From Macrostomum hystrix (Eukaryota > Platyhelminthes > Macrostomidae), in assembly GCA_950097015.1 (NCBI GenBank), contig CATNEN010000001.1, forward strand, positions 3,812,001 through 3,876,000: a stretch of 64,000 bases of DNA. Reading direction: 5' to 3'. The notes under the pieces were generated by a model. The model was not told the origin of the DNA. It did not search any database and saw only the letters and a program-made list of their open reading frames with translations. How positions within the stretch are numbered: position 1 is the first letter of the stretch; every line of letters begins with the position of its first letter. Shown one piece after another: positions 45,782 to 54,703 of this stretch. Made by a program: the position numbers and the translations under genes.

Positions 45782-46660
45782 ATGGCCGAAAATACCTCAC
45801 TGAGTGATTTCTTACAAGAACTCATTGACTGTAATGAAGTTCCAAATGAATTCACAGGAGTGAGTGTGGAAGTCCTGCCAGCAGGCAGCGAAACTGAGCC
45901 GCCAATAGGCGAGTGCAATGTGGTTGACACCACGCCACGCAACGAATTGGCCGCTCCGCTGCGGCAGGCCACGCGGCCGAAACCACCTGCCTATAGGGGC
46001 ACGGCTGTCAAGCGGATGAGAACCTCAAGCCCGCGGCTGGAACCAGAGAATCGGCCACGAGGATCGCCGCAAAGCCGAGTCTCTAGACTGCCAATATCTA
46101 CAGCCGAGATTCGTAGGCCTACAGTGCTATTGCAGCAGCCACCTGCGCATAGACCATCACAACCGACAAAGGTGGTGCAACAACCAAAGCCGCAATCAAC
46201 AGTGTACAGACCACCGTCACGCCAGCCGCTGGCTCCACGGCCTCAGAAGTTATCCACACCGGAGGATAATTGGCCACCGCGGTCTGCAGCAGCACATGGC
46301 CGGGCCGATCGGCCGGCTGCGTCAAGGATTCCACCACCCAGAATCGGGACCCGCGAAGAGCGCGTGGCCAAAGCGCAGCACAAGTTGACGCAATATCTGC
46401 TAAAAATTGTGTTCCTGCGCCATGACCAAGCACTGCCGCAGAGGGCGCACATATGGCCTTCAATTCGCTCCCTACGCAGTGCGACGGACACGGCCGGGGC
46501 CATTACGGCCATGGAGACGGTCGCCGACAGGATACGGCGAGCTCTAAATGCAGGCGACAGGCAGGCCTTCCGGACCCTACTGAACATCGAGGTACGCTGG
46601 ATCCTCATCCAGCTAGGCTGGATCCACTACGAGGAACCACCGCCGCAGTTTGAGTTCTAG
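45782..46660 (+). CDS. ORF3 of the LTR element, unknown function (292 aa)
   Basis: ATG at 45782 (MAENTSLSDF) to TAG; the frame is open further upstream but this is the first good ATG after the TATA box. Residues about 1-60 are acidic. Residues about 60-195 are rich in Pro, Arg and Gln and look disordered. The C-terminal about 95 residues appear folded and helical, with a hydrophobic LTQYLLKIVFLRHDQ segment and a final LIQLGWIHYEEPP. There is no signal peptide, transmembrane segment, protease or RT motif, so it is not an envelope protein. Base composition is GC-richer than the rest of the element, suggesting a different origin. It sits where some retroelements keep an extra gene. I do not recognise the family. 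Confidence 0.7.
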   Translation: MAENTSLSDFLQELIDCNEVPNEFTGVSVEVLPAGSETEPPIGECNVVDTTPRNELAAPLRQATRPKPPAYRGTAVKRMRTSSPRLEPENRPRGSPQSRVSRLPISTAEIRRPTVLLQQPPAHRPSQPTKVVQQPKPQSTVYRPPSRQPLAPRPQKLSTPEDNWPPRSAAAHGRADRPAASRIPPPRIGTREERVAKAQHKLTQYLLKIVFLRHDQALPQRAHIWPSIRSLRSATDTAGAITAMETVADRIRRALNAGDRQAFRTLLNIEVRWILIQLGWIHYEEPPPQFEF

Positions 46661-46777
46661 AGGGATTGACTAAGTGTTTAATCAATTTTTATGGACATTT
46701 ATTTTTCTGCAAAGTGTTAATCCTTAGCTAACATCTTTTGCTAATAATACTTCACTTAATTATTCAGTATTATTATT

Positions 46778-46789
46778 AAGAGGAGGCAG
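46778..46789 (+). other. Polypurine tract of the LTR element
   Basis: AAGAGGAGGCAG directly precedes the 3' LTR, the expected site for plus-strand priming. One C interrupts the purines. Confidence 0.65.
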
Positions 46790-46790
46790 T

Positions 46791-47383
46791 TGTTGTGGGT
46801 CAAATTTAAATCCGCGCTAGAAAAATATACTGTATGTATACTGGTAATATTAGCCTTATTCGATTTGTTTAAAATGTAAAAATATACTGAGCATATATCC
46901 AGCGTACGTGGAAAAATTACTATAAATACAGCCCAGTTTCAATTAGATAGCTAACCGTTTCGTGACCATTATTAAGAAACAGTTCAATTCTCCTCGTGAG
47001 CAATCTTAACAAAGCCTTACTTATTTCTAAAGTAAGTGGAAGCCGTTGAAACCGATCCGGGGAAGCCCGAGTACAGACTGGCCAAAGAGCCTGAGTTATC
47101 TGACATATCTGTCTGAATCACCTGAGAGCATTGCCTCCAGAACTAACTAGATTTAATATCTAGAACATTACTGGCAGAAGGCCAGAAATATCGTGACAAA
47201 GAGCCACGCTACCCAAACTATCAGTAGTTTGTATAAGTCCACCCGAGCAGGGGTGTGGTATAATGTATATGTCACTCTAAAATGATTGACAGGCAATAAG
47301 TCAGAAGTTTAGGCCAATTACTTACAGTATGAGGAGAGTTTGAATTACTAGAAAAGTGCAATTGTAGAAGAAGCACTACAACA
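46791..47383 (+). repeat. 3' LTR (593 bp)
   Basis: Same length as the 5' LTR and identical by eye except at 46835 (T versus C). Followed by the AATG duplication at 47384-47387. Confidence 0.93.
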
Positions 47384-47472
47384 AATGGAAAGCGTGAAAT
47401 ATCGAGAGGGAGATTAAGTTATATAATAGTTATATATTATAGTAAGGTAACTCGCTTTATAAGCAACAGGAA
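47384..47472. other. Short spacer between the LTR and Penelope-like elements
   Basis: Contains the right AATG target duplication, then a remnant of the GAGGG-type repeat and AT-rich sequence. Confidence 0.5.
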
Positions 47473-47512
47473 AAGAAATGAAATTGCCAACATAAGTTTA
47501 AAGTGCCGAAGC

Positions 47513-47538
47513 TTTTCGTCCTAAGCGGACATCGTCAG
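47513..47538 (-). ncRNA. Hammerhead-ribozyme-like core in the element's 3' arm (inverted copy at 49341-49366)
   Basis: On the minus strand CTGACGA is followed by T, then GTCC-GCTTA-GGAC (4-bp stem II), then GAAA. This is the hammerhead core (CUGANGA...GAAA) with one extra U next to stem II. Hammerheads are known from Penelope-like elements. Stems I and III and the cleavage site could not be fixed by eye. Confidence 0.45.
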
Positions 47539-47760
47539 GGTCGATTTATTGAAAACGAAAACACTGGTATTTAAAAGTAGGTTGTTGCACATTGTGAGTT
47601 AAAGTCCGATGGACAGGGTCGATTTATTGAGAAACGAAAACGTAGGTGTTTAAAAGGTTATTGTACATTGTGAGATAAAGTCCGATGGGCAGGTCAAAAG
47701 GCGAACCAGAGGTTGGAGAGGAGCGCACACACAACTCAGAGAGAGAGCGTGCCTCATACG

Positions 47761-49194
47761 TCAGAACACTTGGAGCTGTTGGCTTGCACCGTTCCCCGCT
47801 AATTGGACATTAAGGTTTGGCTTGAGGGCCTTGATGTACATGGCTTCAAGAATGGTCAGTTTGTAATCTTGCCTACACGTGTCAACAACTTTGAACAGTT
47901 CAAGTGGCTCCTTATTACAACAACTATCGCAACCTAGCAAATGGTCCCGGATAGCAGAGTTTTTTACCCAATGCTCCTTAGCCCTCGTGTACAAATGTCG
48001 TTTAGTCTTTCCCACGTAAGTGGTGCTCTGATCCACAGAACAATTGAATTGGTACACGACACCTGCAACAAGTGGCCTTGGAACACGGGATTTCAATCTG
48101 CTAACAAAACGGGAAATCTTGTCGGTGCGAAAGATGACCTTGATATCAGAGTCAAACCATTTACGGAAAATCTTTTCAAGTTGTTTCTTGAACATCATCG
48201 AAGGGATTCCAATAAATGGCAGGATAATCATGGGAGTGTTCAGGTCCTTATCTCTATCCCTGTCCCTCTGCATGCGACGATTAGTGAATTTGTTGTTCAT
48301 GAACTTGTTGATGTGGTAATAAATGTAGTTTTTGGGATAGCCATTGGCACCAAAGATCCTAAGCAGTTCAAGGGTTTCAAGATGGAACATTTCCCAGGAG
48401 CTACAAATCGTAAAGGCTCTCTGAAGCATGCAACTAATGAGACCTGATTTCCATTGCCTTGGGCACAGAGCGTCGAACCGTAACATGAGCCCAGTGAACG
48501 TAGATTTCCGGAACACACCCGTGGAGAAAACGCCCTTCTCAGCATCAACGTTAATGTCGATGTCAAGAAAAGGGAGGCGTCTGCCACCGCCTTCCACAGT
48601 GAACTTTATGTTCTCGTGGGTTGAGTTGATGGCTTTTAGAAAGTCCTCCCTCTTGGCCTCATCGTCAAAGATGGTGAAGGTGTCATCCACGTAGCGTTTG
48701 TAGAAGTGAGGGGCACATGGCAGCTTTAGCCACTCCTTCTCCCAATGGGTCATGCAAATGTTGGCAAGGGTGGGGGCCAGTGGGCTACCCATAGCACAAC
48801 CATCAACCTGCCGGTAATATTTGTCCTGGAACAAGAACACCCCAGAGGTAGCGTATCCAAGCATTTTCTTGAACGTCACTTTGGAGAAAGGTGGGGGATT
48901 GTTCTGAAACACCAGATCAGCGGCCAAATCAATAGCCAACTTCAATGGGATGTTGGTGAACAGCGACACCACATCGAAGCTGAACAGCTTGTCATTGGGA
49001 TTGACGGTGTACTGATTCAAGGATTTGAGGAAGGCCCCGTTAGAGTTGACACTGGCACCCTGCTCAATAAGGGGTTTGATCAAAGCATCAAGGTACTTCG
49101 CAAGTTCAAGTGTTCTGACGTATGAGGCACGCTCTCTCTCTGAGTTGTGTGTGCGCTCCTCTCCAACCTCTGGTTCGCCTTTTGACCTGCCCAT
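47761..49194 (-). CDS. Penelope-type reverse transcriptase with GIY-YIG endonuclease (477-aa ORF, N-terminally truncated)
   Basis: Penelope-like elements prime reverse transcription at a nick made by their GIY-YIG nuclease. Visible in order: LAKYLDALIKPL; RT motif A (FSFDVVSLFTNIP); motif B (GCAMGSPLAPTLANI); motif C with YVDD (KRYVDDTF); a thumb region; then a GIY-YIG domain (VVYQFNCSVD...TYVGKTKRHLYTRAKEHW) near the C-terminus. The fingers motifs that should precede motif A are missing. The first about 30 residues are encoded by the inverted arm, so the ORF start is an accident and true homology begins near 49106. The active-site residues that remain are intact, but the protein is probably inactive on its own. 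The two overlapping plus-strand ORFs are shadows. Confidence 0.9.
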   Translation of the reverse strand: MGRSKGEPEVGEERTHNSERERASYVRTLELAKYLDALIKPLIEQGASVNSNGAFLKSLNQYTVNPNDKLFSFDVVSLFTNIPLKLAIDLAADLVFQNNPPPFSKVTFKKMLGYATSGVFLFQDKYYRQVDGCAMGSPLAPTLANICMTHWEKEWLKLPCAPHFYKRYVDDTFTIFDDEAKREDFLKAINSTHENIKFTVEGGGRRLPFLDIDINVDAEKGVFSTGVFRKSTFTGLMLRFDALCPRQWKSGLISCMLQRAFTICSSWEMFHLETLELLRIFGANGYPKNYIYYHINKFMNNKFTNRRMQRDRDRDKDLNTPMIILPFIGIPSMMFKKQLEKIFRKWFDSDIKVIFRTDKISRFVSRLKSRVPRPLVAGVVYQFNCSVDQSTTYVGKTKRHLYTRAKEHWVKNSAIRDHLLGCDSCCNKEPLELFKVVDTCRQDYKLTILEAMYIKALKPNLNVQLAGNGASQQLQVF

Positions 49195-49406
49195 CGGACT
49201 TTATCTCACAATGTACAATAACCTTTTAAACACCTACGTTTTCGTTTCTCAATAAATCGACCCTGTCCATCGGACTTTAACTCACAATGTGCAACAACCT
49301 ACTTTTAAATACCAGTGTTTTCGTTTTCAATAAATCGACCCTGACGATGTCCGCTTAGGACGAAAAGCTTCGGCACTTTAAACTTATGTTGGCAATTTCA
49401 TTTCTT

Positions 49407-50214
49407 ATATATTATAATATTATATAATAGGGTATATAGTATATAACAGAACAAATAGTATGTGCAAGATCACTGAAATCCCTGCATGGAAGTGTAATGA
49501 AAAACTCACATTATCTTTTTTTGAAAATGGAATTACCCCAATGAAAAGGTTTGTAGCATTTTTTCAACTCTAAAAATTGAATTGGAAAAAAGCAACATTT
49601 AAATCCAGTGCAATACATAAGAAATAAATATAGCCTTATGTGGTTCTGCACAATGACTATTTCCAATCACCGCGGTACTCGACCTGCCAGCGCCTAAAGA
49701 GTATGTTATTAGTAGTGAAATCGGATAGCGCGCCGATCGACAATAAAAAAATAACAAAGAAATTTAATTCACAAAAAATTTTTTTGTGGGTACATAATTT
49801 ATTGTCACTCAATTTAATTGATTAGCGTTGATAGAATCGGCGTTCACTAGTTAACGATGATAGTTATATAGTTATAGTATAAAGGTATGAGCGATATTAA
49901 AATATCTCAGAGCCAACACCAAACACATACCAAATGTTATGCAAATGTAATTATTAGTTCCTTTTTTCACGACACAGCTGTGACTTTCATTTTATTATTA
50001 TTTATTTATTTATTTCTCATTTATTTATTTTTTAGAGCTTATTTAAAATGGTAGAAATGTTAAAACTTTTAAACGACTGAATAATAGCTGTTCACAGAAT
50101 ATAAGAAAAACTACAAGAAACAGGTTAGATACAGTTTTTGAAATTCAATTTAACGTAAAAACACTTTTTAGTGCGCAGATTCCGCAGTGTTGCTCAGCGA
50201 ATTCCGTAAAACGA
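49407..50214. other. AT-rich spacer
   Basis: No gene recognised; short ORF at 49640-49825 is unsupported. Confidence 0.4.
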
Positions 50215-50528
50215 TCAATAATAATAGGGCGGCAAATAATAGTGGTAGTAACGTCGAAACCTCCTTCTCTTCTTGGCTGGTTGCTCGACCTCCTACGAGT
50301 ACATTAGTGAAGAGAATAACGAGAATTCAACTTTTAATAAACACTGACACTGAAAAATAAAACTAAATGAGAAAAAGCATGCTATCTCACCTCAGCATCG
50401 ACATCATCGTACTGTGGCTCCTCTTGAGCAATCAGGTTTTCTGAATTCGGGGCGCTTTTGGATTCCGCCACTGTGCACAAAGCCAGCAGAGCGGCTACTG
50501 CAAAAGCAATTAGCAGGCTGGCCCTCAT
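50215..50528 (-). CDS. Small secreted basic peptide precursor A (two exons, 71 aa)
   Basis: Exon 1 is 50528-50391 (138 nt, 46 codons; donor GAG|GTGAGA). Exon 2 is 50292-50215 (acceptor CGTAG|GAG) to TGA; phase 0. The first about 22 residues (MRASLLIAFAVAALLALC) are a signal peptide. Residues about 24-49 are acidic (EEPQYDDVDAE). The C-terminus is a compact basic/aromatic peptide, KKRRRFRRYY followed by HYYLPPYYY. This signal, acidic pro-region and cationic mature segment is how many antimicrobial or neuro-peptide precursors are built; activity is inference. KKRRR could be a processing site. Exon 1 has the same length and phase as the gene at 52176, suggesting they are paralogues. A TATA-like TATAAC lies about 80 bp upstream. 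Confidence 0.68.
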
Positions 50529-51204
50529 TTTGCAGGCTTCAGTTTTCGTCGGTTAGGCAGACAGAAGTCTTTAGGAAAAGAAGTTGATGCATTGCTATCC
50601 GATAGTTATACACATTTACTGAGTCCGTCCATCCAGGATTTTTGCTCCGATAGAACAATGGCACCTTTTTGTACTCGAGACTAGTTTGATTCATTTTACA
50701 CTGGTTTACTATCGACAATGGGCATCTAATTTTGCCTTTTTTGAGCAGCTGCTTACTTTCAAATGGAGAATATTAATTACTTTGTTGGTTTTAATCCAAG
50801 ATTTGCTCTTCTACTGACAGAGCTGTTTGAACCCCGCTACCAGAGCACGGATTTGAATTGGCCTCTATAATAGTGCTTTGTGGCAAATTTATTTTGTTTT
50901 AAATAATGTGAAAGACGTATTTTTTTGAAGAACAAATACTTCATATAATATGATATGATATAATATCATATTATGCGCTTGTAGTGTACTAAAGGGCAAA
51001 CGGCAACTTACTATACACATGGACATCGTGAAAATATCCAAGCTAGAAATAGAAATTTGATTAAATAATTAAGTATTAAAGTTGAATAAACTCAGCAAAT
51101 CAGTCAACTCATGTCAGCGTAAATCAGATTTACGTATCAAATCAGCAACCAGCAATAAATCAGTTGTACAATTTATATGCGAGCGTATTATTGTATCGTA
51201 TTTC
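50529..51204. other. AT-rich spacer between the peptide genes
   Basis: Includes the upstream region of the minus-strand peptide gene; no other feature recognised. Confidence 0.4.
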
Positions 51205-51380
51205 AAATGCCCACTGTCCACTTCCCGATAGCTCCCAAACCGAATGACCGATTTTTGTGAAAGTCCAACATATAGAACAAAATTTTCCGTCCTTCACGAT
51301 TCACAAACTTTATAAGCCGTCCGACGTCAGCATCGTCGAGATATTCAGCGATTCTTGTCGAAGACCGTTGTGTCAAGGAC
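51205..51380 (+). mobile_element. Dispersed repeat family R2, copy B
   Basis: Matches 16059-16280 block by block. The 116-aa ORF at 51355-51705 begins inside it and may be a decayed transposon or chance; no motif recognised. Confidence 0.7.
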
Positions 51381-52080
51381 AACTAAAATTGCTCTGTATA
51401 AACCTGTTTCGCGAATCTATGTCTGTTCAGAAATGAAAAAATGGCAATCAACACTAATAATCAACACTAATAGCAGACATGTTCACATGCTGAAATTTTG
51501 TGAGCCGAAAAAAATATTTGTTTATGTTGGTGGTTTTTGTCACCAGACACTACGACGAGAATACTTGAATATCTCGACAATTCCGATTTTTCGTGATTCT
51601 GGTGCTCTGAATTTTCATGTCGATTGGTTGAATATTTCATTCGATGATACAGAAAATTGTAAGAATTTGATATTCCCCTGTGTTATTTCTAATAATAAAA
51701 AGTAAAAAGCGACCACGCTAACAGGATGGATAGTAAGGCAATCAAATAATTCAGTCGATGATACTATTGTCTTTATTTATTTAAAACTAGTTTCAACAGG
51801 ACATGCTCGCAAATCCAGGAGTTTTATCTGACGAAAATAAATTGTTCTTTACAATTTTATTACATTTGTCTCCAGGAGATGTGCAGCTGTGCACTTTGTT
51901 TGGGTTCAATTCATCCTCGCAAAATGAAAAAAATTACTAAGCGTTTAAGCAGCGTTTTCGCCTGCTACGCTCGTATTTCTAAAATTCATATTTTTCTCAG
52001 TACACCGTCGACTTTGTGCGTACAAAACAAACAATGTATGCTTTAAATAGAATGGCAATCTCCTATACGCTTTTCGTGTC
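51381..52080. other. Spacer upstream of peptide gene B
   Basis: Holds the rest of the unsupported ORF at 51355-51705 and AT-rich sequence; nothing else recognised. Confidence 0.35.
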
Positions 52081-52088
52081 TATAAATA
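52081..52088 (+). promoter_or_regulatory. TATA box of peptide gene B
   Basis: TATAAATA, 88 bp upstream of the ATG at 52176; leaves about 60 bp of 5' UTR. Confidence 0.6.
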
Positions 52089-52175
52089 CCAGTGACCGCG
52101 CTGCGCACCAAGTATAAGTTAAAGGTTCGACAGTTACAATTCTGACGCAGTTGTAGGACTATTCAGAGGATCAAA

Positions 52176-53254
52176 ATGCGAGTGAATTTGCTTTTCCTAC
52201 TGGCGGCAGTCCTTTTGGTGCCGCAGTTCCTTTGCAGCAGCATCTACGATGAAGACCAGCTGGAAGCCGACAGTCCTGCAGGCGAAGCACTCTCTGACGA
52301 GGCGGACGAAGAGGTGAACTGGGATGTACCACTCATGATTGTCTGCGTATTTTCGCTGGGAAATTGTTTTCAATTCGACTTAAGAAATAGGTAGAAATAA
52401 GTATTCCTGGATGACTTTTTAATTAACAGTAGGACTACCAAGCCATTTTGCCGCCCGAATGCTAACAGCGTTAGGTGGTGACTGATTAGTTGGCAGACTA
52501 GGCGATGGTGTCCTGTGGGAGGCTTGATCAGTGAAATTGGAGAATTTGTGCCAGGGTGTCCATAGTGGCCTAGTTCCACCAGTTGTTGCCCTTGAAGGTC
52601 CAGCAGTCCGCCTTGATAAAGGTAGGTAACCACTGAAGACGGAGATGATGCAGGAACATTCGGGTGACTTGTTGATAAATTTTGAAGGCCTGGCAAGGCC
52701 GCACTGACGCGCACTGCTAATTTGTGTATAGGGGTATAAAATACACTAGCGCTAATGGGAAAATCTACCTCCGGCCAGAATTATTGAATATCTCGAAGGT
52801 CTGAAGAGCTGGCGACTTGATTATTGTTTCAGAAGATGTGGAAAAAGTTGGCCTGTGTTCTTGAGTTTCGTGTGCTTGCGTTGCTCCGTTCGGGTGCAGC
52901 AAAAATTGCCAGGGAGGATTTCCCTCCAACAGTTTATTACTTCTTAACGTTACCACTGAATATTGCTTACCACTAAACAAGGCGCTGGACACACTTCAGC
53001 AGAAGTGGTGGCTGGTTAATCATGATTGGAGATACCGCAGGAGCTACTGGCGATGGCTTCGTCGTAGGTCGTATCGCCGGCCCGCGGTCGCACGTCGCCC
53101 AGTTTACGTTGCTCGTCGACCGGTCGCGAATATTCGGACAACAACGGCAACGCAGGTCGCCGTGCCACTGACCACCCCGTCGCCGTCGGTGCAGCCTCCG
53201 CGCGCTGCCATCGCGTTAATTGACCAGACCGGCTTCGAAGATGACTCTGATTGA
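52176..53254 (+). CDS. Small secreted Arg/Trp/Tyr-rich peptide precursor B (two exons, about 130 aa)
   Basis: Exon 1 is 52176-52313 (138 nt, 46 codons; donor GAAGAG|GTGAAC). Exon 2 starts at 53000 or 53003 (both acceptors phase 0) and ends in TGA at 53252-53254. A signal peptide (MRVNLLFLLAAVLLVPQFLC) is followed by an acidic stretch ending EADEE. Exon 2 encodes a strongly cationic, aromatic region (YRRSYWRWLRRRSYRRP), an Ala/Arg/Val part, a Thr/Pro linker, and a short acidic tail (GFEDDSD). The plan matches the gene at 50215-50528, including the 46-codon first exon, so they look like diverged paralogues in opposite orientation. Cationic Arg/Trp peptides are often antimicrobial; that role is inference. 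The intron carries an inverted copy of repeat R1. Confidence 0.68.
52425..52900 (-). mobile_element. Dispersed repeat family R1, copy B (minus)
   Basis: Reverse complement of the family at 13520-13970, in the intron of peptide gene B. On this strand a 114-residue frame stays open (containing LVELGHYGHPGTN), while copy A has stops, pointing to a once-coding element. Confidence 0.75.
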
Positions 53255-53662
53255 GAAGTTAAAATTAGACAGACGAATCTCCTAACGTTCCATATACTTG
53301 ATAATATCCATATGAGATTCTAAAACTATTCAGGATACCTGAGTGCAGTAATTCTCTTTATGATTAATGACAAAAAATGTGAATTGAGAACAAAACAATT
53401 TTTTCGGATTGACTCACGTGAAGAAGACTAAAATCAAAATCTGATCTGATCGTATATAACAAGACGATCTAACTTTCAGTGTGCTTATTAATAAATAACT
53501 TATTATACTCGTAGAACTTACTTATCATAGATTTCTACGAGCGTATATTCTCGTATAGAAATTATTATTATCTCGTATTGCTCGTTTGTTTAAGTCTGCC
53601 AAAATTCACTGTTAGTTTAATGAAAAGAAGTGGATTTTCCGTTTAAGATTTTCGTAGTTATT

Positions 53663-54303
53663 AGGCCGTATGAATAAAGTGAGCAATTGCTCAAAGTCTA
53701 CGAGATTCTCAATTCAGAATGAATAAATTGAGTGCTTGCTGCTGAGCAAATGCTCACCATGATTGTCTCAAGAGTTAGTGTTCACCCCTCGAGCAATTGC
53801 TCTGTGACTGAGTCGCCAATAGTCAATTACTGACACTGGCTTTCCAAGAGACTCGCGTCAGCAAGAATAAACTCTGGTCATAGACAAATGTCTGAAACAT
53901 TTGCTCGCGTTTTCTTGAGTCAAGTCGGCAGCGTGCTCAGCGCCTTATATATTCAGCATCATACTTTCCCACTGCTCTGTTAGCATAGCGAACGAAAATC
54001 TCATCGTCTTCGTCTTGAGTCGACATTTTTTCATACCACGTAGCAAATCTTGCTTGCGAGGCGAGCCTCGTTCGTTCCATTAAACATCAAAGAAGAGGGA
54101 TCACCATTTTGTCTATGGTACAAATTCGCTGAGCATCTGCTCGGGTGGCTGGGAACTTGCTCGAAGTTTGAGATAAATGATTATTCATACGAAAAGTGAG
54201 CGTTTGCTCAAACTCAGAGCAATTGCTCAGCTCTGAGCACTTGCTCAAACTCAGAGTAGGAGCATTTACTCATGAGCAATTGCTCAATTTATTCATACGG
54301 CCT
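53663..54303. mobile_element. MITE-like element (641 bp) with terminal inverted repeats and 3-bp ATT duplication
   Basis: The left end AGGCCGTATGAATAAA and right end TTTATTCATACGGCCT are exact inverted copies. Just inside each lies TGAGCAATTGCTCA. ATT flanks both sides (53660-53662, 54304-54306). Several further GAGCNNNTGCTC palindromes are spread inside. No transposase ORF. A 3-bp duplication fits PIF/Harbinger-type mobilisation, which is inference. Confidence 0.8.
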
Positions 54304-54306
54304 ATT

Positions 54307-54703
54307 GTCTTCGACTTAAAGTGCTTTGTGGATTTCGCTACTGCTGCTTGCGGCAAGTCGCTTGGCTTTTGAGCAGTTCTTTAGACGGTAGATGAGAAGC
54401 AGATGCGAAGCGTCTGCAACTAATGAGTCTTGGACTTAAAGCCCAATCAGCGAACTCTATAAGGGTGATAAGACAGATCAGTAAAAATCTCGCTTGCATC
54501 ATCAAAGTTAGAAGCTTCTTTGGATGGTTTTTGGTATCAAACCACCGGATGAGAACGATTTTTTACTAGCTTAATCGCTGCGAGGTCATTGGTCATTGTT
54601 TAAGCAACTCACATGTTAATCTCGAAATTTCGAAAGCATTTTAAAAAGCTTTATTAGACAAATAGAAAATAGCCAATAAGATTATTGTTGAGTTATATTT
54701 TAT
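54307..54703. other. Spacer
   Basis: No gene recognised. Confidence 0.4.

Larger units (their letters stand above)
41305..47383 (+). mobile_element. Complete LTR retrotransposon (Ty3/gypsy-like integrase) lacking reverse transcriptase, 6079 bp
   Basis: Two 593-bp LTRs (41305-41897 and 46791-47383) begin TGTTGT and end ACAACA and differ at one position by eye (41349 C versus 46835 T). They are flanked by a 4-bp AATG duplication, which shows recent integration. Order inside: primer-binding site candidate, gag, -1 frameshift signal, acidic domain plus integrase, internal promoter, ORF3, purine tract. There is no protease, reverse transcriptase or RNase H: the frame passes from the Gag zinc knuckle to an acidic region of about 190 residues, then straight into the RNase H-integrase connector. 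It must be reverse transcribed in trans. The intact ORFs and near-identical LTRs argue against simple decay. Confidence 0.9.
47473..49406 (-). mobile_element. Penelope-like element, 5'-truncated, with 300-bp perfect inverted arms
   Basis: Arms 47473-47772 and 49107-49406 are reverse complements without a mismatch by eye. Between them lies the RT/GIY-YIG ORF on the minus strand. The arms carry two imperfect 75-78-bp subrepeats (each with AATAAATCGACC) and a hammerhead-like core. The RT lacks its N-terminal motifs, as expected for a copy whose 5' end was replaced by an inverted 3' end. Confidence 0.88.

Noticed and set aside
45782-46660. ORF3 as an envelope protein
   Set aside because: No signal peptide, transmembrane segment, glycosylation pattern or fusion motif.
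47941-49125. Plus-strand ORFs of 88-168 aa
   Set aside because: Antisense to the RT/GIY-YIG frame, without motifs.
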